Shown in pieces: positions 15,146 through 22,205 of a DNA stretch of 50,457 nt. Position 1 is the stretch's first letter. Each line of letters starts with the position of its first letter. Under the pieces are notes generated by a model. The model did no database searches. It was given only the letters and a program-made list of their open reading frames with translations, and was not told the origin of the DNA. The translations under genes and the position numbers were made by a program. This DNA is from Clostridia bacterium. Its GTDB lineage: Bacteria; Bacillota; Clostridia; Christensenellales; Borkfalkiaceae. Location: positions 1-50,457 of the forward strand of contig JAJQAJ010000048.1 of NCBI GenBank assembly GCA_021203865.1. The letters are read 5' to 3'.

Positions 15146-16090
15146 ATGAAAATTTCTGTGGTTGACTTTTACACGGTCGACTACGGCGATTTAGACATCA
15201 CGCCCGTGACGCAGATGGGTGACGTCAGCATATACGGGATGATGGACAGGGAGTCGCTCATCAAAGTCATGAGAGAGAGCGACGCCATAATCGTCAATAA
15301 GGTTGAAATAACCGAAGACCTTCTCGACGCCTGCCCTGGCGTGAAGTACGTCGGCACATGCTCCACGGGCTACAACAACATTGACGTTGACGCGTGCAGA
15401 AAGAGGGGAATAACCGTGTGCAACGTCCCGGGATATTCGACGGACGCCGTCTGCCAGCATGTCTTCGCGCTGCTTCTTTCCTTCGAGAGCAAGACTCATA
15501 GGTACATCCCCTCGGTGAGCGCGGGAGACTGGCAGGCCTCGTCCACATTTTGCTACAACACGTGGCCGACATCGGAGATAGCGGGGAAGACCATCGGGAT
15601 TGTGGGATACGGCGCGATAGGCTCGCGAGTCGCGAAGGTCGCGGACGCGTTCGGCATGAAGGTCATCGTGCACGACATTCTGTCCAGGGACTGCCCGTAT
15701 GAGACGTCGCCTCTTGAAGATCTTCTGAAAAGGTCGGATGTCGTCACGTTGCATTGTCCTCTCACAAAAGATAACGTACGGTTCATGAACAAAAAGACCC
15801 TGTCGCTAATGAAAAATGACGCGGTCCTTATAAACACCGCGAGGGGTGCCCTCGTCGACGAGGAGGCCGTGACCGAAGCGCTCAAATCGGGTTCCCTCAG
15901 GGGTTTTTGCGCCGACACACTGACCGAGGAGCCGCCAAAAAACGGAAGTCCCCTCATAGGACTTGAAAACTCGCTCATAACGCCGCACATCGCATGGTGT
16001 CCAAAGGAAGCGCGCCAAAGGCTCGTTAAAATCATCGCCGAAAATTTCACCGCGTTCAGGGACGGCCACCCGCAGAACGTCGTGACCTGA
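15146..16090 (+). CDS. D-isomer-specific 2-hydroxyacid dehydrogenase
   Basis: A 314-residue NAD(P)-dependent oxidoreductase that interconverts a 2-oxoacid and a D-2-hydroxyacid. The cofactor motif is GIVGYGAIGSRVAKVADAFG. Catalytic residues are visible as Arg in NTARGALVD, Glu in the following LTEEPP region and His in ITPHIAWCPKEAR. The substrate loop near residue 75 reads VGTCSTGYNNID. The closest familiar group is glycerate/hydroxypyruvate reductase, but lactate- or glyoxylate-type activity cannot be excluded. AAGGAAG precedes ATG 15146. The gene ends at a strong terminator. Confidence 0.88.
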   Translation: MKISVVDFYTVDYGDLDITPVTQMGDVSIYGMMDRESLIKVMRESDAIIVNKVEITEDLLDACPGVKYVGTCSTGYNNIDVDACRKRGITVCNVPGYSTDAVCQHVFALLLSFESKTHRYIPSVSAGDWQASSTFCYNTWPTSEIAGKTIGIVGYGAIGSRVAKVADAFGMKVIVHDILSRDCPYETSPLEDLLKRSDVVTLHCPLTKDNVRFMNKKTLSLMKNDAVLINTARGALVDEEAVTEALKSGSLRGFCADTLTEEPPKNGSPLIGLENSLITPHIAWCPKEARQRLVKIIAENFTAFRDGHPQNVVT

Positions 16091-16107
16091 ATATCCGGAA
16101 AATCCGT

Positions 16108-16136
16108 TCGCGCGGGGCGTCCCGCGCGACTTTTTT
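16108..16136 (+). terminator. Intrinsic terminator after the hydroxyacid dehydrogenase
   Basis: TCGCGCGGG (16108-16116) pairs perfectly with CCCGCGCGA (16121-16129) around gcgt, followed by CTTTTTTG. Confidence 0.92.
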
Positions 16137-16156
16137 GTGAAATTTTACTTGTAGGC

Positions 16157-16184
16157 TTGATTTTTCTTTTTTTGGCGTTATAAT
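16157..16184 (+). promoter_or_regulatory. Promoter for the cytidylate kinase-like gene
   Basis: TTGATT (16157-16162), a 16-base spacer and TATAAT (16179-16184), about 37 bases before ATG 16221. Confidence 0.7.
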
Positions 16185-16220
16185 CAAAACAATCGAAACC
16201 GCTTTATCGGAGGCGCTTTT

Positions 16221-16820
16221 ATGAAAAGAATCATAACAATAAGCAGGCAGTTTGGCAGCGGCGGAAGGACCATAGGCGCGGAGGTCGCGAAAAAACTGGG
16301 GATACCCTATTACAACCACGACATCATAGCCAGGGCCTCGGAAAAGATTGGACTCTCTCCCGAATACATCGAGAAGAACAGTGAGGACAAGGGTTCGGCG
16401 AGCAACTGGTTCGGCAACGCCATGGCCGCCATGAACCCCATAGGCACCATAAACAACGGGGATCTCGTCTGGGCCACCCAGAAAAAGATAGTCGAACAGG
16501 TGGCCGCCGAAGGTCCCTGCGTGATTGTCGGAAGATGCGCTGACTACATCCTCAAAGACAGGGACGACGTCATCAAAGTTTTCGTCTATGCCCCCAAGGC
16601 CTTTCGTGCCAACAGAATCGTCGAGATTTACGGGGCGACCGATGAGATGCCGGAAAAAAGGCTCAAGCGCATGGACAAGAGGAGGGCGGCTTACTACCGT
16701 TACTACACGGACATGGAATGGGGCGAAGCCAAAAACTATGACCTCTGCCTCAACAGCGGCGCTCTCGGAATCGAGAAGTGCGAGGACATTCTCGTAGACC
16801 TCTACAAAACCATGAAATAA
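16221..16820 (+). CDS. Cytidylate kinase-like family protein
   Basis: A 199-residue P-loop kinase of the cytidylate-kinase-like family. The N-terminus ITISRQFGSGGRTIGAEVAKKLG holds a modified P-loop (FGSGGRTIG instead of GxxGxGK), followed by a Tyr-Asn-His-Asp segment and a C-terminal LID-like region rich in Arg (KRLKRMDKRRAAYYRYYT). CPCVIVGRCADYIL-like sequence is the strand that follows. The classical cytidylate kinase, Cmk, is larger; the phosphoryl acceptor of this family is not established. CGGAGGCG lies about 9 bases before ATG 16221. Stands alone between two terminator-like hairpins. Confidence 0.88.
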   Translation: MKRIITISRQFGSGGRTIGAEVAKKLGIPYYNHDIIARASEKIGLSPEYIEKNSEDKGSASNWFGNAMAAMNPIGTINNGDLVWATQKKIVEQVAAEGPCVIVGRCADYILKDRDDVIKVFVYAPKAFRANRIVEIYGATDEMPEKRLKRMDKRRAAYYRYYTDMEWGEAKNYDLCLNSGALGIEKCEDILVDLYKTMK

Positions 16821-16834
16821 AAACACCGGGTGTG

Positions 16835-16862
16835 GGGCATCGCTGCGGGCGGTGCCCTAATT
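16835..16862 (+). terminator. Possible terminator after the cytidylate kinase-like gene
   Basis: GGGCATCG (16835-16842) pairs with CGGTGCCC (16850-16857) with one G-T pair, followed by TAATTTC. The T tract is weak. Confidence 0.45.
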
Positions 16863-16908
16863 TCACGCCCTTTTCACGTAAAATTTCACCGCGGTTCGTC
16901 AAATGCCG

Positions 16909-16938
16909 TTGACAGATTACCTTTTTTAGCGATATTAT
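16909..16938 (+). promoter_or_regulatory. Promoter for the arsR-cadA operon
   Basis: TTGACA (16909-16914), an 18-base spacer and TATTAT (16933-16938). The transcription start is expected near 16945, inside the first operator dyad. Confidence 0.75.
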
Positions 16939-16972
16939 ATGAATAGTTATTCATATGAACCTATGTTCATAT
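16937..16972 (+). promoter_or_regulatory. Overlapping ArsR/SmtB operator dyads
   Basis: ATATGAATA-gt-TATTCATAT (16937-16956) is a perfect 9-2-9 inverted repeat of the ArsR/SmtB type. A second dyad, ATATGAAC-ctat-GTTCATAT (16953-16972), overlaps its right arm by 4 bp. Both cover the predicted start of transcription, so repression without metal is expected. Confidence 0.85.
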
Positions 16973-16986
16973 ATAAGGAGGCCGTC

Positions 16987-17340
16987 ATGAAAGAGACGAA
17001 GGAAATAATCGAGCTTCACGAAACGCGCGTGAAGGAAGCGAAGGCGAACATGCTGCCGGAGGAGGACATAGCCACTTTGGCCGCGCGGTTCAAGGCAATT
17101 TCGGAGCCCTCAAGGCTTTCCATACTTCTTGCGCTCTCATATGGGGAGCTTTGCGTGGAGCACATCACGGAGGCAGTTGGGGGAAATCAGAGCGCGGTCT
17201 CGCACCAGCTTAAAATTCTCAAAGACAACAAGATAATAAAGGCGAGACGGGACGGGAAGAACATATATTATTCCATTTCGGACGAGCATGTCGTCAGAAT
17301 GATAGAGCTTTCCAAGGAGCATCTCGGATGTGAGGAGTAA
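16987..17340 (+). CDS. ArsR/SmtB-family metal-sensing repressor (CadC/CzrA-like)
   Basis: A 117-residue winged-helix repressor that should leave DNA on binding Zn(II), Cd(II) or a similar ion. The core is FKAISEPSRLSILLALSYGELCVEHI, with recognition helix NQSAVSHQLKILKD and wing ARRDGKNIYYSIS. The ELCVEH segment corresponds to the alpha-3 metal-site region, and the last helix has D-x-H-x10-H-x2-C, matching the alpha-5 zinc site of SmtB/CzrA with Cys in place of the last Glu. ATG 16987 is used because AAGGAGG (16975-16981) precedes it; an upstream start at 16939 would lie within the operator. It is followed 12 bp later by the metal ATPase it presumably controls. Confidence 0.9.
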   Translation: MKETKEIIELHETRVKEAKANMLPEEDIATLAARFKAISEPSRLSILLALSYGELCVEHITEAVGGNQSAVSHQLKILKDNKIIKARRDGKNIYYSISDEHVVRMIELSKEHLGCEE

Positions 17341-17352
17341 GGGAGGCGCGTC

Positions 17353-20154
17353 ATGAATGAAACGGCGGCAAAGACAGCGAGAAAGTACACGATTCAACTG
17401 AAAGGTCTTGACTGCGCGAACTGCACGGCGCAGTTGGAGGAAAAGCTTAGGCGTCTTCCGGGCGTCGTCAGGGCGTCCATAGACTTCATGACGGAGAGGG
17501 CGGAGGTCTTCTGCGAAAAAGACGCCATAGACAAAGTGAGGTATGAATGCACTCACTTCGAGGACGTCAAAATAGTGTCCGTCAAGGACGATTTCAGGAA
17601 ATACTCTCTCTTCTTTGAGGGTGAATGCGGTGAAAAGTCATGGGACGGACTCCGTTCGGCTCTGGAAGACGCGGAGGGCGTGGAGGCGGCTGAGGTCTGC
17701 CGGGAGAGCGGCGTGATTTACCTTGACTGTCTTCCCGCGGCCATATCCGCGGCGGAAAATACGTGCCGTTCTTTCGGTGTCGCGGTCATCGGAACGGAGG
17801 AGACTTTCGCGAAAGAACATGTCCTGCAACTCAAAGGTCTTGACTGCGCGACGTGCGCGGCGGAGCTGGAAGGCGTTATTTCCGCGCTCAGGGGAGTCGA
17901 GAGCGCCGTGATAGATTTTGTCACGCAGAAAGCCGTCATAGTCGCGGACGACGAAGGGCTGGAAAGGGCGGTCAGCAGATGCAACAACTTTGAGGACGTC
18001 AAAGTGGTCGGCGACAGCCGGAAGAGTCTTTACGACAGAAAAATCAAAATAAAGAATCTCTGCTGCGCGAACTGCGGGAGAAGACTTGAAGACATGCTCA
18101 ACAAGATTGACGGTGTCAGCGCCAACGTCGATTTCATGAACATGCGCATAATTCTCAACGCCGACAACCGCACTGCGTACAACAGGGCGATTGACACCAT
18201 AACGGGTTTTGAGGACATCAAAATCGTCGACAGCCTGGACAGGGCGAAAAACGTCTGGAAAGAGCATTCCAAAAACATCATTTCGATATGCGTTTCGCTC
18301 GCTCTGCTCGTCGTGGCACTCATTCTGGATTACGGCGTATCGCGTGAGGAGGGCGACGTCGCGTACTGGATTGCGGTGGGAATATATCTTTGTGCGTATC
18401 TTGCCGCGGCTTACGACGTGCTGTGGCTGTGCGCGAAAAACATAGCGAAGGGGAGAATTTTTGACGAAAACTTTCTCATGACCGTGGCGTCCGTGGGCGC
18501 GCTCGCCCTGGGGTTTGTCACGGGTGAAGGTTTTTACGAGGGCGTCGCCGTCATGCTTCTCTACCAGATAGGCGAGCTTTTCCAAGGCCTCGCCGTGGGG
18601 GCGTCGAGAAACTCCATTTCTTCGCTTATGGACCTTAAAAGTGAAGAGGCGACGGTCATGGCGCCCGGCGGCGGATGCGTCACTGTCGCGCCAGAAGACC
18701 TCATGCCCGGTGACATGATTTTGGTCAAAGCCGGGGAGAAAATCCCGACTGACGGCGTCATACGGAGCGGCTCGTCCGGGATAGACATGAAATCCCTTAA
18801 CGGCGAACCCATTCCGAGGGAAGTGGGAGTCGGCGACGAGGTATTGTCGGGCGGAGTCAATGTCTCCGGGGTGCTGGAGATAGAGGTCACAAAGGAGTAT
18901 AAGAACTGCGCGGTCGCGAAGATTCTGGACATGGTGGAATACGCCACGGCGAAAAAGGCGCCTCCGGAAAAGTTCATAACGAAATTCGCCCGCATATATA
19001 CTCCGATCGTGTGTGCTCTCGCGGTGGTGGTGGCGGCTGTCGTGCCGACTTTCGTCTGTCTCGCCGATTCGGCGTTCGTCTGGCCGACGTATGAGACATG
19101 GATATACAAAGCGCTTGACTTCCTTCTCATATCCTGCCCGTGCGCGCTCGTCATCTCCGTGCCGCTTTCATATTTCGGGGGCATAGGCAGGTGCGCGGAT
19201 TTCGGGATACTCGTCAAGGGCAGCGTCAACATAGATGAACTCGCCAAGGCTGAGATCGCGGCTTTCGACAAAACGGGAACGCTTACGAAAGGCACGTTCA
19301 CGGTGACAAAATTCTCGTCCCCCGAGGCGCTGTCTCTCGCCGCGGCGGCGGAAAAACTGTCGTCACACCCCATAGCCGCGGCTTTCGCCGCAACGGAGAC
19401 GGACGCCATGGCGGAGGACGCCGAGGAAATCGCCGGACGCGGGGTGAAATGTCTTTCGGACGGGAAGGTGCTTTTGTGCGGCAATCTAAAACTTCTTCGC
19501 GAAAACGGTGTCGAAGTCGAAGAGGTCAAAAGTTCGTCCACTCTCGTGTATGTCGCGTTGGGCGGCGAATATGTCGGTGTTGTGTACATTGACGACAGCC
19601 CCAAAGATGGTGCGAGAGAGACCGTTGAGGCTCTCAAAAAGCAGGGGATCAGAAAATGCGTCATGCTCACCGGGGACACGCCGGAAAGAGCGGAGAGCAT
19701 CGCGAAGTCATTAGGACTTGACGAATGCAGGGCGGGACTTCTGCCCGGCGACAAGCTCGGCGCCGCGGAAGAGCTCAAATGCGAGGGAAAGCTCCTCTAC
19801 GTGGGTGACGGGATAAACGACGCGCCCGTCATGGTGGCAGCCGACTGCGCGGTTTCGATGGGAAAGATAGGCTCCGACGCCGCGATAGAGGCGAGCGACA
19901 TAGTTCTTCTCACGGATAGTCTGAATCTTCTCACCAAGGCGAAAAAAATCGCCGTCGGGACGAGGCGGATAGTTTTTGAGAATATAATCGGCTCTCTCGC
20001 CGTCAAGGCGGTCATAATGGTTCTGTCGATTGTCCTCACCGTGCCGCTCGTCGTGGGGATTGTCGGCGACGTCGGCGTCATGATGCTTGCCGTGCTCAAC
20101 GCCATGAGGATAAAGATTTCTTTCAGGGACAAAAAGACGCGCGCCGCGGCGTGA
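17353..20154 (+). CDS. cadA: Zn/Cd/Pb-type heavy-metal-translocating P-type ATPase (CadA/ZntA-like)
   Basis: A 933-residue P1B-type ATPase exporting divalent soft metals across the cytoplasmic membrane. The N-terminus has four ferredoxin-like heavy-metal modules: the first with DCANC (C21, C24), the second (~84-155) without a CxxC, the third with DCATC (C165, C168) and the fourth with CCANC (C238, C241). Downstream are the membrane metal-site CPC (C595, C597; SCPCALVISVP), the phosphorylated aspartate D639 in DKTGT, the His-Pro motif (SSHPIAA) and GDGINDAP. GDVG in the last helices matches the P1B-2 (Zn/Cd/Pb) group. Usual CadA is 700-750 residues with one or two modules. GGGAGGCG precedes ATG 17353. 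It is cotranscribed with the ArsR sensor. Confidence 0.93.
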   Translation: MNETAAKTARKYTIQLKGLDCANCTAQLEEKLRRLPGVVRASIDFMTERAEVFCEKDAIDKVRYECTHFEDVKIVSVKDDFRKYSLFFEGECGEKSWDGLRSALEDAEGVEAAEVCRESGVIYLDCLPAAISAAENTCRSFGVAVIGTEETFAKEHVLQLKGLDCATCAAELEGVISALRGVESAVIDFVTQKAVIVADDEGLERAVSRCNNFEDVKVVGDSRKSLYDRKIKIKNLCCANCGRRLEDMLNKIDGVSANVDFMNMRIILNADNRTAYNRAIDTITGFEDIKIVDSLDRAKNVWKEHSKNIISICVSLALLVVALILDYGVSREEGDVAYWIAVGIYLCAYLAAAYDVLWLCAKNIAKGRIFDENFLMTVASVGALALGFVTGEGFYEGVAVMLLYQIGELFQGLAVGASRNSISSLMDLKSEEATVMAPGGGCVTVAPEDLMPGDMILVKAGEKIPTDGVIRSGSSGIDMKSLNGEPIPREVGVGDEVLSGGVNVSGVLEIEVTKEYKNCAVAKILDMVEYATAKKAPPEKFITKFARIYTPIVCALAVVVAAVVPTFVCLADSAFVWPTYETWIYKALDFLLISCPCALVISVPLSYFGGIGRCADFGILVKGSVNIDELAKAEIAAFDKTGTLTKGTFTVTKFSSPEALSLAAAAEKLSSHPIAAAFAATETDAMAEDAEEIAGRGVKCLSDGKVLLCGNLKLLRENGVEVEEVKSSSTLVYVALGGEYVGVVYIDDSPKDGARETVEALKKQGIRKCVMLTGDTPERAESIAKSLGLDECRAGLLPGDKLGAAEELKCEGKLLYVGDGINDAPVMVAADCAVSMGKIGSDAAIEASDIVLLTDSLNLLTKAKKIAVGTRRIVFENIIGSLAVKAVIMVLSIVLTVPLVVGIVGDVGVMMLAVLNAMRIKISFRDKKTRAAA

Positions 20155-20171
20155 CGGCGTCAAAAGACGCG

Positions 20172-20194
20172 AGGGGCTTTGAAGCCCCTTTTTT
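20172..20194 (+). terminator. Intrinsic terminator of the arsR-cadA operon
   Basis: AGGGGCTT pairs with AAGCCCCT around a very short tg loop (effectively four bases), followed by TTTTTT. Confidence 0.9.
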
Positions 20195-20230
20195 GGTGGC
20201 CGGAATGTCCCGGGGAAGACACGTTTTTTC

Positions 20231-20259
20231 TTGACAGAGCGTCCGTCTTTCATGATAAA
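20231..20259 (+). promoter_or_regulatory. Promoter for the LRR protein gene
   Basis: TTGACA (20231-20236), 17 bases, then GATAAA (20254-20259); TAAAAT two bases further on is an alternative -10 box. Confidence 0.65.
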
Positions 20260-20291
20260 ATTTTTCATGAACTTGGCGAGAGGTGAAAAAG

Positions 20292-22016
20292 ATGAATGTT
20301 TGCAGAAACTGCGGCACGCACTTTGAAGGGAAGTTTTGTCCCGAGTGCGGGGCGAGATTTTTAGACGGGGACATCGGCCTGGTTTCACTGCCGGGCGTGG
20401 ACGCTCACGCGCCTAGCAAGGGTCTTGAATACAGAACGGTAGGGTCCGGATGCGTCGTCGCGGGAGCGGGAACATTTTCCGGCGGGGATCTCGTCATACC
20501 GTCGGAGCAAAGCGGCGTGGCCGTTGTCGGAGTGGCCCCGGAGGCATTTAGGGACGATGAACGCATAAAAAGCGTGTGCCTTCCCCGCAGCGTCGCGAAG
20601 ATGGGGAAAGACGCGTTTTCCGGATGCGCGAACTTAAAAAAAGTCTACGTGAACGGCATCGATTCATGGCTTTTCACCGAATTTGAGAACGCGAGTGCCA
20701 ACCCGCTTTCAAACGGCGCGGACCTTTTCGACGGCGATGAGCTCGTGACAGATTTGTCTCTGCCCTCGGGCGTTCCTTCCGTCGGCGATTTCACGTTTTT
20801 CGGCTGCACGTCGCTCACCCGGTTCACTGCTCCTTACGGCGTCACGTCGATAGGGTTCAGCGCGCTGTGCGAATGCGCGTCGCTTTCGGAAGTGAGTCTT
20901 CCGGGCAGCGTGACTTTCATTGACAAACACGCGTTTGAGGGGTGTCCTAATCTTGTCAAAGTCACCTTGCCCGCGGGTCTCGAGAGAATAAACGACTACA
21001 TGTTCTACAAATGCCGCCGTCTTTCCGAGGTGGAAATTCCCTCTTCCGTCGTCGCGGTAGGCGATTACGCGTTCAGGGAATGCCAACACCTTAGCGAAAT
21101 CGAACTTCCCGACGGTCTCGTGTCGATAGGCGAGTGCGCGTTCAATGACTGCGCGTCGCTTTCGTGTGTTGACATTCCGTCGCGCGTCGTTTCAATAGGG
21201 GACTGGGCGTTCAGGGGAACGGCCATAACGGAGATTGACATTCCGGAGGGTGTGACGTCTTTGGGAGAGGGCACGTTCGCCGTGTGTCACAATCTTTGTG
21301 ACGTCTCACTACCTAAAAGTCTCACCTCAATCGGGAGAAGAACCTTCATAGACTGCCCGAAGATTACCGAAATCGATTTTCCCCGCGGGCTCGTGTCAAT
21401 AGGACCCATGGCGTTCAAGGAGTGTTCGGCTCTGAGGCGCGTGATAATCCCCGAAGAAGTCGTCGACATAGGGTACGACGCCTTTGCGAAATGTCTGTCC
21501 CTCACGGAAGCGGACATTCCGGAAAGCGTGTCCGAGATAGGACACGGCGCTTTTGAGGGATGCGTGTCGCTTAAAACGGTGGACATCCCGGGGGAAGGGG
21601 CGGACATAGGTTACCAGGCGTTTTCCGAATGCAGATCGCTTTCCGTCGCCGCCGTGCCCGTCGGAGCCTGGAACATAGAGCAGAGGTGTTTCAAAGGCTG
21701 CGCGTCTCTTTCGAGCATGACAATTCCCGACAAAATTTACGACATAGGCAATCATGCCTTTTCGGGCTGCACGTCGCTTAAAAGCGTCGTAATGTCAGCT
21801 GATGTTTCCGGAATAGAGAGGGGTGCCTTCGACGACTGCCCGCAGCTTGGCCGAGTGTATTATTTCGGCGATGAGGCCGACTGGGACAGCATATGCATAA
21901 ACAGCGGAAATGACGCGCTTGTGAACGCAGTGAAGTTCTATTACAGCGACACGAAACCCACGGCGGCAGGTAACTTCTGGTATTTTGACGAACACGGTGA
22001 CATACTCATCTGGTGA
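20292..22016 (+). CDS. Zinc-ribbon leucine-rich repeat protein (BspA/LRR_5 type)
   Basis: A 574-residue protein. It starts with a zinc ribbon (CRNCG near residue 4 and CPECG near residue 17), has a ~60-residue linker, then about 15 tandem ~23-residue BspA-type repeats of the form L-x-x-[IV]-x-[IL]-P-x-x-[VL]-x-x-IG-x-x-AF-x-x-C. The last repeat leads into a WDSICINSGN cap and an aromatic tail. There is no signal peptide or transmembrane segment, so it should be cytoplasmic, unlike most BspA-family surface proteins. Such repeats bind proteins; no partner is evident. ATG 20292 follows AGAGGTG; a GTG at 20283 is an alternative. Monocistronic between its own promoter and terminator. Confidence 0.9.
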   Translation: MNVCRNCGTHFEGKFCPECGARFLDGDIGLVSLPGVDAHAPSKGLEYRTVGSGCVVAGAGTFSGGDLVIPSEQSGVAVVGVAPEAFRDDERIKSVCLPRSVAKMGKDAFSGCANLKKVYVNGIDSWLFTEFENASANPLSNGADLFDGDELVTDLSLPSGVPSVGDFTFFGCTSLTRFTAPYGVTSIGFSALCECASLSEVSLPGSVTFIDKHAFEGCPNLVKVTLPAGLERINDYMFYKCRRLSEVEIPSSVVAVGDYAFRECQHLSEIELPDGLVSIGECAFNDCASLSCVDIPSRVVSIGDWAFRGTAITEIDIPEGVTSLGEGTFAVCHNLCDVSLPKSLTSIGRRTFIDCPKITEIDFPRGLVSIGPMAFKECSALRRVIIPEEVVDIGYDAFAKCLSLTEADIPESVSEIGHGAFEGCVSLKTVDIPGEGADIGYQAFSECRSLSVAAVPVGAWNIEQRCFKGCASLSSMTIPDKIYDIGNHAFSGCTSLKSVVMSADVSGIERGAFDDCPQLGRVYYFGDEADWDSICINSGNDALVNAVKFYYSDTKPTAAGNFWYFDEHGDILIW

Positions 22017-22031
22017 CGGAATATTTTGACG

Positions 22032-22058
22032 CCCGGGACTGTATGTCCCGGGTTTTTT
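22032..22058 (+). terminator. Intrinsic terminator after the LRR gene
   Basis: CCCGGGAC (22032-22039) pairs perfectly with GTCCCGGG (22045-22052) around tgtat, followed by TTTTTT. Confidence 0.95.
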
Positions 22059-22205
22059 CGCGTAACGGCGGGTCCTCGCCGGCCTTAAATTTTTCGCCAA
22101 ACACGGAAGTTTCAATTTACATCGCCGCCGAAAAGTTGTAACATACTTAATGTATGCGCTTGGCATTGACCAAAAAAGACGAAAAGACCAAAGTATTGGA
22201 GAGAT

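Noticed and set aside
18561-19778. Long open frame antisense to the metal ATPase (405 codons)
   Set aside because: Contained in a certain gene, Ser/Thr/Ala-rich and without motifs or start signals.
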